From NCBI GenBank assembly GCA_963677625.2, contig CAXXSW010000007.1, forward strand, positions 434,001 to 498,000: DNA of 64,000 bases. The letters run 5' to 3'. Below are positions 50,636 to 59,241 of this stretch, piece by piece. The translations under genes were made by a program, and so were the position numbers. The notes below the pieces were generated by a model. That model was not told the origin of the DNA. It did not search any database and saw only the letters and a program-made list of their open reading frames with translations. Source of the stretch: UBA1351 sp963677625. Lineage in GTDB: Bacteria > Bacillota > Clostridia > Lachnospirales > Vallitaleaceae. Every line of letters begins with the position of its first letter. Position 1 is the stretch's first letter.

Positions 50636-51211
50636 TTATCTGTTTGATTCTAATTGTATGAACTTGTAAAAGGTATTACGCTTAAGCTGTGTGAGCTTCA
50701 TTGCCTCTGTAGCAGTTATCACTCTATCTTTCCACTGATGATACACTTCATCCCAGTTAGAAGGCTTCTCAATCCTCTTACGACCTTTATACTTGCCCTG
50801 TTCCTTTGCAATGGCAATACCTTCCTTCTGACGTTCCAGTAAGTTAGCTCGTTCAAATTCATTGATGGATGCAATCATACTGACTAATAGTTTACCTGTC
50901 GGTGTTGATGTATCTAGCCTTTCATTCAGAGATATAAGCTTCACTTGCTTCTGGTTCAGCTTGTCTATTATCTCCAACAAGTCCTTTGTTGACCTTGCCA
51001 TTCTGCTAAAGTCCTTAATATAAATGACATCACCACCACGGACATACTCGAGCATCTGCTGTAATTGCTCCCTGTTCGTGTCCTTTGCAGATACCTTTTC
51101 AATGAACCATCTATCAATTGTTGTCTCTTCTTCTATAGCTTTGACTTGCCTTGCTTCATTCTGGTCTACTGTACTGACCCTTACATAAGCTATCTTTGCA
51201 CCTTTACTCAT
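50636..51211 (-). CDS. Serine recombinase, resolvase/invertase family
   Basis: 191 aa. Catalytic Ser in IAYVRVSTVDQNEARQ, Arg motifs in YIKDFSRMARSTKDLLE and INEFERANLLERQKEGIAIA, then GKYKGRKR and a C-terminal Hin-type HTH (ITATEAMKLTQLKRNTFYKF). Length and layout fit Tn3/Hin small serine recombinases. The res-like DNA it would act on (52599-52720) is now separated from it by an IS256-type insertion. Confidence 0.92.
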   Translation of the reverse strand: MSKGAKIAYVRVSTVDQNEARQVKAIEEETTIDRWFIEKVSAKDTNREQLQQMLEYVRGGDVIYIKDFSRMARSTKDLLEIIDKLNQKQVKLISLNERLDTSTPTGKLLVSMIASINEFERANLLERQKEGIAIAKEQGKYKGRKRIEKPSNWDEVYHQWKDRVITATEAMKLTQLKRNTFYKFIQLESNR

Positions 51212-51230
51212 AATCTATCTCCAATCTATT

Positions 51231-51238
51231 TGTTTGAG
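51231..51238. repeat. 8-bp target duplication, left copy
   Basis: tgtttgag, repeated exactly at 52599-52606 on the other side of the IS256-type element. Confidence 0.85.
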
Positions 51239-52598
51239 GGTACCGTCAAGATTTTTTCGCAAATTTAAAATTAGCCGTCTGGTTGACGCCCACTAGTTGA
51301 CAATGGATTCGATGTCCATTTGATCCATTGTGTTGAAGTGTTTCATGTTGAGGTATCGTTTTGAGCTCCATTGCGTTCCGGCTACATGTCGTAGCCTAGC
51401 GCATACTAGCATCAGTGCCGAATTACCATCTGGAAAAGTTCCCACAACCTTGGTTCGTCGCCTGATTTCTCGATTCAGACGTTCTATACTGTTGTTAGTT
51501 CGGATTCGGTTCCAATGCTCATATGGAAAGCTCATATATGTTATCGTCTCTTCAATACCATCTTCAATCTTTTGAGCAGCCTTATGTAACTTCATGGCCT
51601 TGAGATCTTCGGCGACTTGCTTGGCTTTCTCTCTAGCAGCAGACTTGCTTTCGCTGGCATGAATTGCTTTAAGCATTTTTGAGACTAGTTTCATCTTGGA
51701 TCTCGGAGTTACTGAAAATACATTCCGATAGAAGTGTACTGTACAGCGTTGATATTTAGCTTCAGGAAAAACCTCTGGTATGGATTCAAGCATACCAAGA
51801 CTTTTGTCACCAGTTATGAGTTTAACACCAGATAAACCACGTTGTTTCAGCCATAACAAAAAGGATTTCCAACTTTCTTTATCTTCCTTCATACCTTCGG
51901 CTGCACCTAGGATTTCTCGGTATCCATCTTTATTAACACCAATGGCAATGAGAATGGCAACATTCTCGTACTCACCACCCCAAGAGCGTTTCATGAAGAT
52001 TCCATCAACATAAACGTAAGGATACTCGCCACCGTTTAACGGGCGATTACGCCATGTTTCGATATGCTCGTAAGCTTTCTTATTAAGATTACTTATTGTA
52101 CCTGGTGAAACTTTGGTTCCCCAGAGGGCTTCTGTAATATCTTCGACACGGCGGACAGAAACACCAGCAAGATACATTTCTATAAGTGCTTCTTCTACTG
52201 AACATTCACGACGACGATATCTCTCGATTATGGCTGTTTCAAACGGTATGCCTTTCAACTTGGGTACCTTCAATGTTACATCACCAGATGTAGTGGTCAG
52301 ATTTCGTTTATAGTGACCAGAACGATATCCCTGGCGTTCCTGGGTCCGTTCATACTTAGAAGCATTTAGAAGTTCATCAGCCTCTTGGTTTAGGAGATTG
52401 TTGAGGGTTTCCTCAATACTGGTTCTCACAAGATCTTTAATTTCGGTTTTGATTACTTGTTCGTTAAGTTGTATAATGTTATCGGACATGATTCTTAGCC
52501 TCCTTTGATAGGTTTTTGTGTGGTAACTTAATTCTACCAAACGGCTCGGACTCATGTCCTTTAAATTTATGAATTTGCGAAATTAATTATACGTTATC
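51239..52598 (-). mobile_element. IS256-family insertion sequence, complete
   Basis: 1360 bp. The outer 27 bp form imperfect inverted repeats (19 matches, with tttcgcaaatt fully conserved). Flanked by an 8-bp duplication tgtttgag. Contains one intact transposase gene. Confidence 0.9.
51293..52489 (-). CDS. IS256-family transposase (mutator type)
   Basis: 398 aa from ATG 52489 with AGGAGG upstream; the longer frame from 52555 is not needed. Mutator/IS256 DDE family: Asp in YPYVYVDGIFMKRSWGGEYE, Asp in LITGDKSLGMLESIPEVFPE with KYQRCTVHFYRNVFSVTP, Glu in RIRTNNSIERLNREIRRRTK. All conserved and the frame is intact, so the element may still move. Confidence 0.95.
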   Translation of the reverse strand: MSDNIIQLNEQVIKTEIKDLVRTSIEETLNNLLNQEADELLNASKYERTQERQGYRSGHYKRNLTTTSGDVTLKVPKLKGIPFETAIIERYRRRECSVEEALIEMYLAGVSVRRVEDITEALWGTKVSPGTISNLNKKAYEHIETWRNRPLNGGEYPYVYVDGIFMKRSWGGEYENVAILIAIGVNKDGYREILGAAEGMKEDKESWKSFLLWLKQRGLSGVKLITGDKSLGMLESIPEVFPEAKYQRCTVHFYRNVFSVTPRSKMKLVSKMLKAIHASESKSAAREKAKQVAEDLKAMKLHKAAQKIEDGIEETITYMSFPYEHWNRIRTNNSIERLNREIRRRTKVVGTFPDGNSALMLVCARLRHVAGTQWSSKRYLNMKHFNTMDQMDIESIVN

Positions 52599-52720
52599 TG
52601 TTTGAGCTTAGTAGTTGATAAACATCTGTTTGTTAAAGCGAAATACAATTCCAAACAAACACATTTACTGTGATTCTGTTTGTCTGTTTGAACCGTAATC
52701 TAGATAAACAATATGAAAAT
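52599..52720. promoter_or_regulatory. Probable res site of the serine resolvase
   Basis: ctgtttg occurs at 52598, 52626, 52676 and 52684, with an inverted ccaaacaaac at 52651 and ataaaca at 52705, giving several imperfect dyads over 120 bp. Such arrays adjoin resolvase genes; before the IS insertion this one would have lain just upstream of the resolvase. Confidence 0.5.
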
Positions 52721-52803
52721 TTATCATTCAATTTCGGTTTTTCTTGCTATGTTCTTCGACTTATAAATCAAAAGAACCCCTTTACGAGGTTCTAATAAAA
52801 ATG

Positions 52804-53412
52804 CTAATGACTTCGAACTAATGATTCAGGAATCGACCAATCCTCAAAATATTTAGTAACTTCTATTTCTTCATCTCTATTTTCAACAACTTCACCATTG
52901 TCCGCTATCTCAAAATACATATGAAACTTTTTGCTTTTATCTGCTATTTTTTTTGCTGCTAATCTATGTTTATGAAATTGAGCACTAGTCATTATCAAAC
53001 TCTTGTAGGTGCCTCCATGATTCATTACAAAAATAAAAAGGTGTATATCATCGCTGTGTGTATCAACCTCATCAACCCTAAACCAGAATCTGTTTTCACC
53101 ATGCTCTTTACTGTAATAGAATTTACAACCAATTGGATATTTCATGCTTTTTTTCTTGTCATCAAGAACCATTTCGATTCCACTACCCTTCTCGCGGCTA
53201 GCAACTTTAATATTATTAAAGCTTGGGCAATTAGTTTTAATTTGTTTTATCGCATATTCTCTTGCAGTTTTCCTTGATATTGTCTTAAGTGATGACTCTC
53301 CATCTACCATTTTATCATTTATACTAATTGATGACTTCTCTAATTCAAGCACTCTTTCTTCAAGACAGATGATTCTATTTAATAAGTCCATAATTATTCT
53401 TTCATTTTCCAC
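52804..53412 (-). CDS. Hypothetical protein with N-terminal coiled coil
   Basis: 202 codons from GTG 53412 with GGAGG 7 nt upstream (an ATG further up at 53448 has none). Short coiled coil (MDLLNRIICLEERVLELEKS), then a mixed domain (REYAIKQIKTNCPSFNNIKV, GCKFYYSKEHGENRFWFRVD, IHLFIFVMNHGGTYKSLIMT). Lies between the repeat array 53452-53536 and the IS. Could be a DNA-binding or control protein of the element. Family not recognised. Confidence 0.55.
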   Translation of the reverse strand: MENERIIMDLLNRIICLEERVLELEKSSISINDKMVDGESSLKTISRKTAREYAIKQIKTNCPSFNNIKVASREKGSGIEMVLDDKKKSMKYPIGCKFYYSKEHGENRFWFRVDEVDTHSDDIHLFIFVMNHGGTYKSLIMTSAQFHKHRLAAKKIADKSKKFHMYFEIADNGEVVENRDEEIEVTKYFEDWSIPESLVRSH

Positions 53413-53451
53413 ATCTCTACCTCCATTTGATTTACAGTTTCTTAACATAAC

Positions 53452-53536
53452 AAAATCTAATTAGATAATAACACTTTTATTGGATTTAATCTAGATTTAA
53501 TTAGATTTAATCAAGATTATTTCATTAAATCTAATA
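53452..53536. repeat. Iteron-like repeats of a GATTTAATC-type motif
   Basis: In 85 bp: aaatctaattaga, ggatttaatctagattta, attagatttaatcaagat and attaaatctaat. That is at least five direct or inverted copies of a (T)TAATCTA/TAGATTTAA motif. It sits just upstream of the 202-codon gene and could be its operator or a replication or excision control site. Confidence 0.5.
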
Positions 53537-53610
53537 TTCATGTGTTTATCGTCGATTTAAGCCTATCGTTATATACATCGATAAGTTGCAGGAAACCCCT
53601 AACCAAAGGG

Positions 53611-53639
53611 ATTATTGGGGCATATACACCCCAAATAAT
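53611..53639 (-). terminator. Hairpin after integrase gene
   Basis: attattgggg/ccccaaataat stem with one bulge, 8-nt loop, 83 bp after the integrase stop. Minus-strand continuation CCCTTTGG lacks a long T-run. Confidence 0.5.
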
Positions 53640-53722
53640 ACCCATCGTGATAAGGTTTTCAAAGTGTCTGTGTAGATGAACCACATTGATTTGCTAGTTC
53701 ATCAACTACCTACATATCACTA

Positions 53723-54643
53723 TCATTGAAGTAGGGCATCCAAAACACCTGCCTCACGGTGCCGCTTCTGAATATCATCAAAATTTAACTGGATATACTG
53801 GCGTGTTGTTGTAATGTCTCTATGACCCATCATCTTCTGTAACGTGAACACATCAACATTATTTCTTACCATCTCAACAGCTGCCGTATGCCTAAAGATA
53901 TATGGTGTACAAGTCTTCTTAATACCACACCTCTGTCCATATCTCCTGTACTGTCTAGACATAAAACCCGCATCAGCAACAGTTCCAAACTTTGAATTGA
54001 ATACCGTTTCACAACCATTCTCTAAGTCAATCTCTATCAGCTCTTCTAACAACTTAGCAGTTACTTTTGATAGTGGTAAAATACGCTCTTCTCTTGTCTT
54101 AGAGACTGTAGCTCTCACCCTTACCTTCCTATTGACTAGGTCATAATCATCTACTACAGTCTGTACTAGCTCACCAATTCTGATAGCCGTATCAAGTATA
54201 ACAACCATGCTTACGTAGTCTCTATAACCGTGATAGAAGCGTGTGTCACACTGTCTCATCATCGCTTTAACCTCTTTCTTAGTAAGCGGCTGTATCGTAT
54301 CTATTGGCACTTTGACAAGTTTCAGATGTTGGGAAATGTTCACATCTACATGCTGATGAAGATACAACCAGTTAAGGTAACACTTCAATGTCCTTAACCT
54401 GATATTGATGGTACAGGGCTTGTATGACATATCCACATGCATATGGTAAATGTAATCTTTGAATATTCGGACTGAAATCGTCTCTTTTCTAGACCCTCCG
54501 CTTTCGATGGCGGACACCCTAAAATAGTCCTCAAACACCCTCATATGACGCCTATGATTGTGTAGGGTTCTCTCTGCTAAACCCTCTAGTAGCTTGTCTT
54601 TCATGAATTTGTCATGAAGTTTAAAGAAGTCATCCATTGTCAC
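53723..54643 (-). CDS. Tyrosine recombinase/integrase
   Basis: 306 aa from GTG 54643 behind GGAGG. N-terminal SAM-like core-binding domain (about 1-115). Catalytic domain has the first Arg in DTAIRIGELVQTVV, Lys region VSKTREERILPLSK, HxxR in TPYIFRHTAAVEMVRN, the next His in TLQKMMGHRDITTT and the nucleophile in RQYIQLNF. It reads away from the tRNA-Arg gene, 154 bp from it, and is the evident integrase of the inner element. Confidence 0.95.
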   Translation of the reverse strand: MTMDDFFKLHDKFMKDKLLEGLAERTLHNHRRHMRVFEDYFRVSAIESGGSRKETISVRIFKDYIYHMHVDMSYKPCTINIRLRTLKCYLNWLYLHQHVDVNISQHLKLVKVPIDTIQPLTKKEVKAMMRQCDTRFYHGYRDYVSMVVILDTAIRIGELVQTVVDDYDLVNRKVRVRATVSKTREERILPLSKVTAKLLEELIEIDLENGCETVFNSKFGTVADAGFMSRQYRRYGQRCGIKKTCTPYIFRHTAAVEMVRNNVDVFTLQKMMGHRDITTTRQYIQLNFDDIQKRHREAGVLDALLQ

Positions 54644-54708
54644 TGCGCTTTTACCTCCGCCTAGTTATTACACGGCAGGGTATTTTGAAGCACAAAAAAA
54701 GACTCTAC

Positions 54709-54725
54709 AGAAGTGATTAACTTCT
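54709..54725 (-). terminator. Hairpin between tRNA-Arg and integrase
   Basis: agaagt/acttct stem, 5-nt loop; a run of seven T follows 8 nt later on the minus strand. May end tRNA-Arg transcription now that its native terminator is displaced. Confidence 0.45.
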
Positions 54726-54796
54726 CCAAAGCCTTGATTTATAAGGTTTTGCACACCTACCCACAAGGACTAATCCTTGCAAGCAGATGCTTCTAA

Positions 54797-54840
54797 CGTT
54801 CCTGGCGGGATTCGAACCCACGGCCTTCCGCTTAGGAGGC
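54797..54840 (-). repeat. att site within the intact tRNA-Arg
   Basis: 44-bp sequence identical to 42892-42935; 29 bp of it also match 27685-27713. Spans anticodon loop to discriminator base. Confidence 0.9.
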
Positions 54841-54870
54841 GGACGCTCTATCCTGCTGAGCTACAGAAAC
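54797..54870 (-). tRNA. tRNA-Arg (anticodon CCU)
   Basis: 74 nt. The acceptor GTTTCTG pairs with CAGGAAC, discriminator G; the D-arm has AGCTCAGCAGGATAGAGC; the anticodon loop CTCCTAA reads CCU; the T-arm has GGTTCGAATCC. CCA is not encoded. Serves as integration target; its 3' half is repeated at two upstream sites. Confidence 0.96.
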
Positions 54871-54891
54871 TTATATGAATATTAAAGGTCC

Positions 54892-54910
54892 GGGGATAGA
54901 TTCTATCCCC
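54892..54910 (-). terminator. Terminator-like hairpin after DUF3881-family gene
   Basis: ggggatag/ctatcccc with 3-nt loop, 21 bp after the stop; only CTTT follows, so termination may be partial. Confidence 0.5.
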
Positions 54911-54931
54911 AAAACCGCAATATCTATTGTA

Positions 54932-55813
54932 CTACTTTCCGACAGTAAAATCAATACTTCCGTGTACCCAAGATGTACCTTTAAATCTCATGCCCTTTGT
55001 AGGCTTGCCAACAAGGTCCTCTGAATTGATATAAACATCTAGAACCATATTCATACAAGATAGCTTAATTCGCCACACGTACTCTCTGGTTACCCGGTTA
55101 ACTAGCTTCTTGGCTTCAATTATAGTCCCAAGAACTGAATATATGTCTGCTTCATCACCAATTGGTATGAAGAATCCTTCTAAAATAGTTAAGAGGTCTT
55201 CATTCTTAAGACGTTCTCTTAGAATCTTGGTTGCTTCAAGTGCTTCTTCTTCCAAGGCATCAATAGCTTCTTCATTACCTTCTCTGGCTTCATTAAGAAG
55301 TTCCTCACGTATAAGTTGTTCAGCGATTTCTAGGTTTTCATCATCGTCATCTTTATCGATTGGTAGGATAATGGTTCCTTCAACTGCGAAGTTTACTACC
55401 TTAACACCATTGATATAGACATCTTCTTCAGTTTCAATATCGTGGTAGTCTACCAGATTCTGAAGAAAGAAACTGACTGGTGTCCCTGACTTACGTTCTT
55501 CACAAAATGCACTGTAGCTATGGACATCAGGTCCTTCAACAATATCAACTTCATGGGTATCAATTATATCTCTTCCTTTTGCATAAGGTAGTACCGTGTG
55601 AATCAGAAGTTCTTCACTGTCATCAATTTCTCCTCTTACGACTAGACCGAAGTCCTTACCGTAGGATTTATAGTATTCAACTTTTACTGTTCCTTCTTTA
55701 TCACTGGTTATATAACGATCTGTTGGTTTCTCAATAATCTGGGTTACCAAGCTTTCTGCTTTTTCTTTAGAATCGTACTCGCTAAAACCAAGGGCTTTAA
55801 TATATAGCATCAT
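54932..55813 (-). CDS. DUF3881-family protein
   Basis: 293 aa, GAGG before ATGATG (either start possible). Begins LYIKALGFSEYDSKEKAESL; acidic throughout with a helical acidic segment (LEIAEQLIREELLNEAREGN, about 165-200). A C-terminal beta part ends FKGTSWVHGSIDFTVGK. This matches what I know of DUF3881 proteins, which are confined to Lachnospiraceae-like Clostridia and have no known function. Cytoplasmic; no signal or membrane segment. Confidence 0.75.
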   Translation of the reverse strand: MMLYIKALGFSEYDSKEKAESLVTQIIEKPTDRYITSDKEGTVKVEYYKSYGKDFGLVVRGEIDDSEELLIHTVLPYAKGRDIIDTHEVDIVEGPDVHSYSAFCEERKSGTPVSFFLQNLVDYHDIETEEDVYINGVKVVNFAVEGTIILPIDKDDDDENLEIAEQLIREELLNEAREGNEEAIDALEEEALEATKILRERLKNEDLLTILEGFFIPIGDEADIYSVLGTIIEAKKLVNRVTREYVWRIKLSCMNMVLDVYINSEDLVGKPTKGMRFKGTSWVHGSIDFTVGK

Positions 55814-55994
55814 GGCCCTTACCTCTTTTCGTAGAATTAAATAGATGGTGGGAAATCATCTTTACATAATATAGCACTTATTGAATAGTTTGTAAACACA
55901 TATGGTCAAGCACTTCTTATCAAGTTTTGATTATGTGTAAAGAAAATAGCTTTCAACACCGAAGTTTTTTGCATAAAAAAAACACTATGATTGC

Positions 55995-56126
55995 TTATCT
56001 AGTAGAAAGCTCTTCATAGCGTCTGATTACTTCTTCATAACTTAGAGGTTTACTAAGTGTTTGTATTGTTTTTTTGTTGCTAAGACGGTCAAGTATCAGT
56101 TTCGTAATCGACTTCAATCTCTCCAT
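55995..56126 (-). CDS. Conserved-looking 43-aa protein
   Basis: ATG 56126 with AAGGAGAG upstream. Reads MERLKSITKLILDRLSNKKT then IQTLSKPLSYEEVIRRYEEL and STR. Amphipathic, basic at the start. The strong ribosome site and codon pattern support a real small gene between the DUF3881 and TatD genes. Function unknown. Confidence 0.55.
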   Translation of the reverse strand: MERLKSITKLILDRLSNKKTIQTLSKPLSYEEVIRRYEELSTR

Positions 56127-56195
56127 AAGCTCTCTCCTTTTTTGCAATATCCCTTAATATAAATATATTATACAAGGCATATATTAGAAAGAGAT

Positions 56196-56229
56196 TAAGG
56201 GATTGTAACAAGTTTATTACAATCCCTTA
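56196..56229 (-). terminator. Terminator after TatD gene
   Basis: 13-bp perfect stem (taagggattgtaa with ttacaatccctta), 8-nt loop. The minus-strand tail is ATCTCTTTC. Confidence 0.7.
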
Positions 56230-56276
56230 GCAAAACCATGACTTCATGGTCGTATGTAATTTAATTGTAATGGCAC

Positions 56277-57047
56277 TTATTTCTGCTTAAAAAACAGCTT
56301 TTTGCCATTTTGATAAGTCACGTCCTCAACTTCTTCAGGTGTTACCCCTTTAATCTCCGCTATAGCTTTAATGATATGCACAAGATTTGTGGAATCATTT
56401 CGCTCACCACGATGAGGTACAGGTGCTAGATATGGTGAGTCAGTTTCAACTAGGATACTTTCTAACGGAATCTCCTTCACCACTTCTTTAAGGGTTTTAG
56501 CATTATTAAAGGTAACCACACCACCTACACCAATATAGAAGCCTTGTTTTATATATTCCTTGGCCATTTCAACACTACCACTGTAGCAGTGGATAACACC
56601 TTTAGGTTCACCAAGTTCCGCTTCCATTATAATATCAAAAGTATCTTGGCTGGCATCTCTTGAATGAATGACTACCGGAAGTTCAAGGTCCTTAGCCAGT
56701 TTAAGCTGTTCTCTGAACCACAACTTCTGGATACTTCTTGGCGAATGATCATAGTAATAATCTAGACCGATTTCTCCAATGGCTACTACCTTCTCATAGG
56801 CCGCCATATGTATTAAATGTTCTAGGTTCTCTTCTTTCATTTCTTTAACATCATGGGGATGGACACCAACAGATGTAAATATAAAAGGATATCTCTTAGC
56901 CATCTCAATAGAACGTCTGGATGACCGAAGGTTGGCACCTATATTAATAACATATTGGATGCCTTCATCAGGAAGCTTTTTAAACAAGGCTTCCCTGTCC
57001 TTATTAAACTGTTCATCATCATAATGTGCGTGACTTTCAAAAATCAT
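56277..57047 (-). CDS. tatD: TatD-family metal-dependent DNase/hydrolase
   Basis: 256 aa. Metal-site motifs in order: FESHAHYDDEQF, VGVHPHDVKE, AIGEIGLDYYYDHSP, LPVVIHSRDASQDT, VIHCYSGSVEMA and LVETDSPYLAPVPHRGERND. A TIM-barrel amidohydrolase-fold nuclease; 3'-5' exonuclease activity is known for the family. It lies 64 bp after metG, a common pairing in Firmicutes, and probably shares its transcript. Confidence 0.95.
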   Translation of the reverse strand: MIFESHAHYDDEQFNKDREALFKKLPDEGIQYVINIGANLRSSRRSIEMAKRYPFIFTSVGVHPHDVKEMKEENLEHLIHMAAYEKVVAIGEIGLDYYYDHSPRSIQKLWFREQLKLAKDLELPVVIHSRDASQDTFDIIMEAELGEPKGVIHCYSGSVEMAKEYIKQGFYIGVGGVVTFNNAKTLKEVVKEIPLESILVETDSPYLAPVPHRGERNDSTNLVHIIKAIAEIKGVTPEEVEDVTYQNGKKLFFKQK

Positions 57048-57111
57048 ATCTCACACCTCTTTACATTTCAGTAGGTGACTGACAGCAATTTGCATCGTTT
57101 ATAGACTTTAA

Positions 57112-59100
57112 TTAGCTGACAGTCGCTCCACTATCTAAATCTTTATCAACAGTAACGACGGCAAGTTCACCTGCATCATTAGATGCTGCAAGAATCATAC
57201 CCTCTGACAATTCGCCTCTAAGTTTTATTGGTTTCAGGTTTGTAACTACAACAACCTGTTTTCCTACCATTTCCTCAGGTGAATAATGATCAGCAATACC
57301 CGATACAATCTGGCGTACTTCTTCCCCAACCTGTATTTTGGATACTAAGAGACGATCTGCTTTAGGATGTTTTTTACACTCTAGAACTCTACCGGTTTTA
57401 AATTTAACTTTTGTGAAATCATCAAAGCCTATGAAGGTTTCTTCTTTTGTTTCTTCCTTAGAAGCCTTTTTATCTTCCTTGACTTTTGCTTTATCTTCCT
57501 TCTTAGCCGCTTTACTTCCAGCTTTAGCAATGGCATCATTTTCTTTTTGAATAGCCTCAAGAACTTTTTTCTCATCAAGTCGAGCAAAAAGAACTTGTCC
57601 ATCACCAACACTGTCCCCAACTTTCATACCGTCAAAAGATTCAAGCGATTCCCAAGTATTGACACTGGTATTAATCTGTTTAAAGATCTTATCAGCGGTT
57701 TCAGGCATAAAGGCTTTCAACATAACAGCACTCATACGGATAGATTCAAGAAGATTGTAAAGAACAGTTCCAAGTCTTGGATGGTCTTTTTCTTCTTTGG
57801 CAAGAATCCATGGCATGGTTTCATCAATATATTTATTGGTACGACGAAGCAAGGTCCAGATTGCATCCATTGAATCGGCTACCTTCAGGTCGTCCATTTT
57901 GTCCAGTATTTTTCCAGGTGTTGCAAGAGCTAAGTCTTTCAACTCTTGATCAATAGGTTCTTCAACTGTATTGTCCTGGATAATACCGTCAAAATATTTT
58001 TTCTGCATGGCAATAGTACGGTTAACCAAGTTACCAAGAATATTAGCAAGGTCTGAGTTGATACGCTGTACCAATAACTCATAAGTAAGAGTTCCATCCT
58101 GGGCAAATGGCATTTCATGGAGGAGGTAATAACGGACAGCATCTACTCCAAAATGGTCAACCAATTGCTTAGCATAAATCACATTACCTTTAGATTTACT
58201 CATCTTATCTTCACCAATCATCAACCATGGATGACCAAATACCTGCTTAGGCAATTCAATATCAAGAGCCATTAACATAATCGGCCAATAGATGGTGTGA
58301 AAACGAAGAATATCCTTACCTATAATATGAACGTCTGCAGGCCAATATTTCTTAAATTGGTCGGTAGAACCATCTGGATCATATCCAATTCCGGTAATAT
58401 AATTACTAAGAGCATCAATCCATACATATGTAACATGCCCTTCATCAAAGGACACAGGTACTCCCCAATCAAAAGACGTCCTAGACACACACAAGTCTTG
58501 AAGCCCTGGTTTAAGGAAGTTATTGATCATCTCATTTTTTCTGGACTCCGGTTGTATAAACTTAGGATTTTCAGTAATATGTTTCATGAGACGGTCTTGG
58601 TATTTGGACAGCTTAAGGAAATAAGCTTCTTCTGTTGTTTTTTCAACTGGTCTGCCACAGTCAGGACAGTTTCCATCATTAAGCTGACTTTCTGTAAAGA
58701 AAGACTCACAAGGTGTACAGTACCAACCTTCATAGACACCCTTGTAGATGTCACCTTGGTCATATAATTTTTTGAAGATTTTCTGCACGATACGCTTATG
58801 GTCATCATCGGTTGTCCGGATAAATTTGTCATAGCTGGTATTCATGAAATCCCAGATCTCACGAACTTCTCCGGCAATCTTATCTACATGCTGCTGAGGT
58901 GAAATTCCCTCTTCACCTGCCTGGAGCTGAATTTTTTGACCATGTTCGTCTGTTCCTGTCTGAAAAAACACATCATATCCCACTTCACGCTTAAAACGAG
59001 CGATGGCGTCTGTTAATACCGCTTCGTAAGTGTTCCCGATATGAGGCGTTCTAGATGTATACGCAATGGCTGTTGTTATATAGTAAGGTTTCTTTGCCAT
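57112..59100 (-). CDS. metG: Methionyl-tRNA synthetase
   Basis: 662 aa from ATG 59100 with GGAGG 9 nt upstream. Class I synthetase: HIGH motif appears as PHIGN, KMSKS is in GEDKMSKSKGNVIY. The zinc knuckle is CTPCESFFTESQLNDGNCPDC-like (four Cys; 21 residues in all). Anticodon domain to about 500, a Lys/Glu-rich linker (KAAKKEDKAKVKEDKKASKE), then a C-terminal tRNA-binding EMAP domain (FKTGRVLECKKHPKADRLLV). Charges tRNA-Met. No T-box or S-box was seen upstream. Confidence 0.97.
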   Translation of the reverse strand: MAKKPYYITTAIAYTSRTPHIGNTYEAVLTDAIARFKREVGYDVFFQTGTDEHGQKIQLQAGEEGISPQQHVDKIAGEVREIWDFMNTSYDKFIRTTDDDHKRIVQKIFKKLYDQGDIYKGVYEGWYCTPCESFFTESQLNDGNCPDCGRPVEKTTEEAYFLKLSKYQDRLMKHITENPKFIQPESRKNEMINNFLKPGLQDLCVSRTSFDWGVPVSFDEGHVTYVWIDALSNYITGIGYDPDGSTDQFKKYWPADVHIIGKDILRFHTIYWPIMLMALDIELPKQVFGHPWLMIGEDKMSKSKGNVIYAKQLVDHFGVDAVRYYLLHEMPFAQDGTLTYELLVQRINSDLANILGNLVNRTIAMQKKYFDGIIQDNTVEEPIDQELKDLALATPGKILDKMDDLKVADSMDAIWTLLRRTNKYIDETMPWILAKEEKDHPRLGTVLYNLLESIRMSAVMLKAFMPETADKIFKQINTSVNTWESLESFDGMKVGDSVGDGQVLFARLDEKKVLEAIQKENDAIAKAGSKAAKKEDKAKVKEDKKASKEETKEETFIGFDDFTKVKFKTGRVLECKKHPKADRLLVSKIQVGEEVRQIVSGIADHYSPEEMVGKQVVVVTNLKPIKLRGELSEGMILAASNDAGELAVVTVDKDLDSGATVS

Positions 59101-59174
59101 GTTTGTGTTGCCTCCTTCAATAATCATTACAGTCGATTATACACTACCTTAGGGTGATAATCAACAGATGAACA

Positions 59175-59208
59175 CCCCTGAAGTCCTTGTTTTTCTAAGA
59201 TTCAGGGG
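59175..59208 (-). promoter_or_regulatory. Hairpin between TPR-like gene and metG
   Basis: cccctgaa/ttcagggg, 8-bp stem with 18-nt loop and no T-run. Could end the upstream transcript weakly or be part of the metG leader. Confidence 0.4.
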
Positions 59209-59241
59209 CATATATACTAACCTTTCGGTTTAATATTCTCT

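Larger units (their letters stand above)
42892..54840. mobile_element. Inner integrated element with defence operon, at tRNA-Arg(CCU)
   Basis: About 11.9 kb between 44-bp direct repeats formed by the tRNA-Arg 3' end, with the tyrosine integrase next to the intact tRNA. Cargo: guaA fragment, SEC-C/UvrD/OLD operon, helicase-like gene, serine resolvase, IS256-type insertion, HTH-free hypothetical gene and iteron-like repeats. Confidence 0.85.

Noticed and set aside
59101..59241. T-box or S-box leader before metG
   Set aside because: No AGGGTGGNACC-type T-box core or SAM-box pattern could be found in the 141-bp gap.
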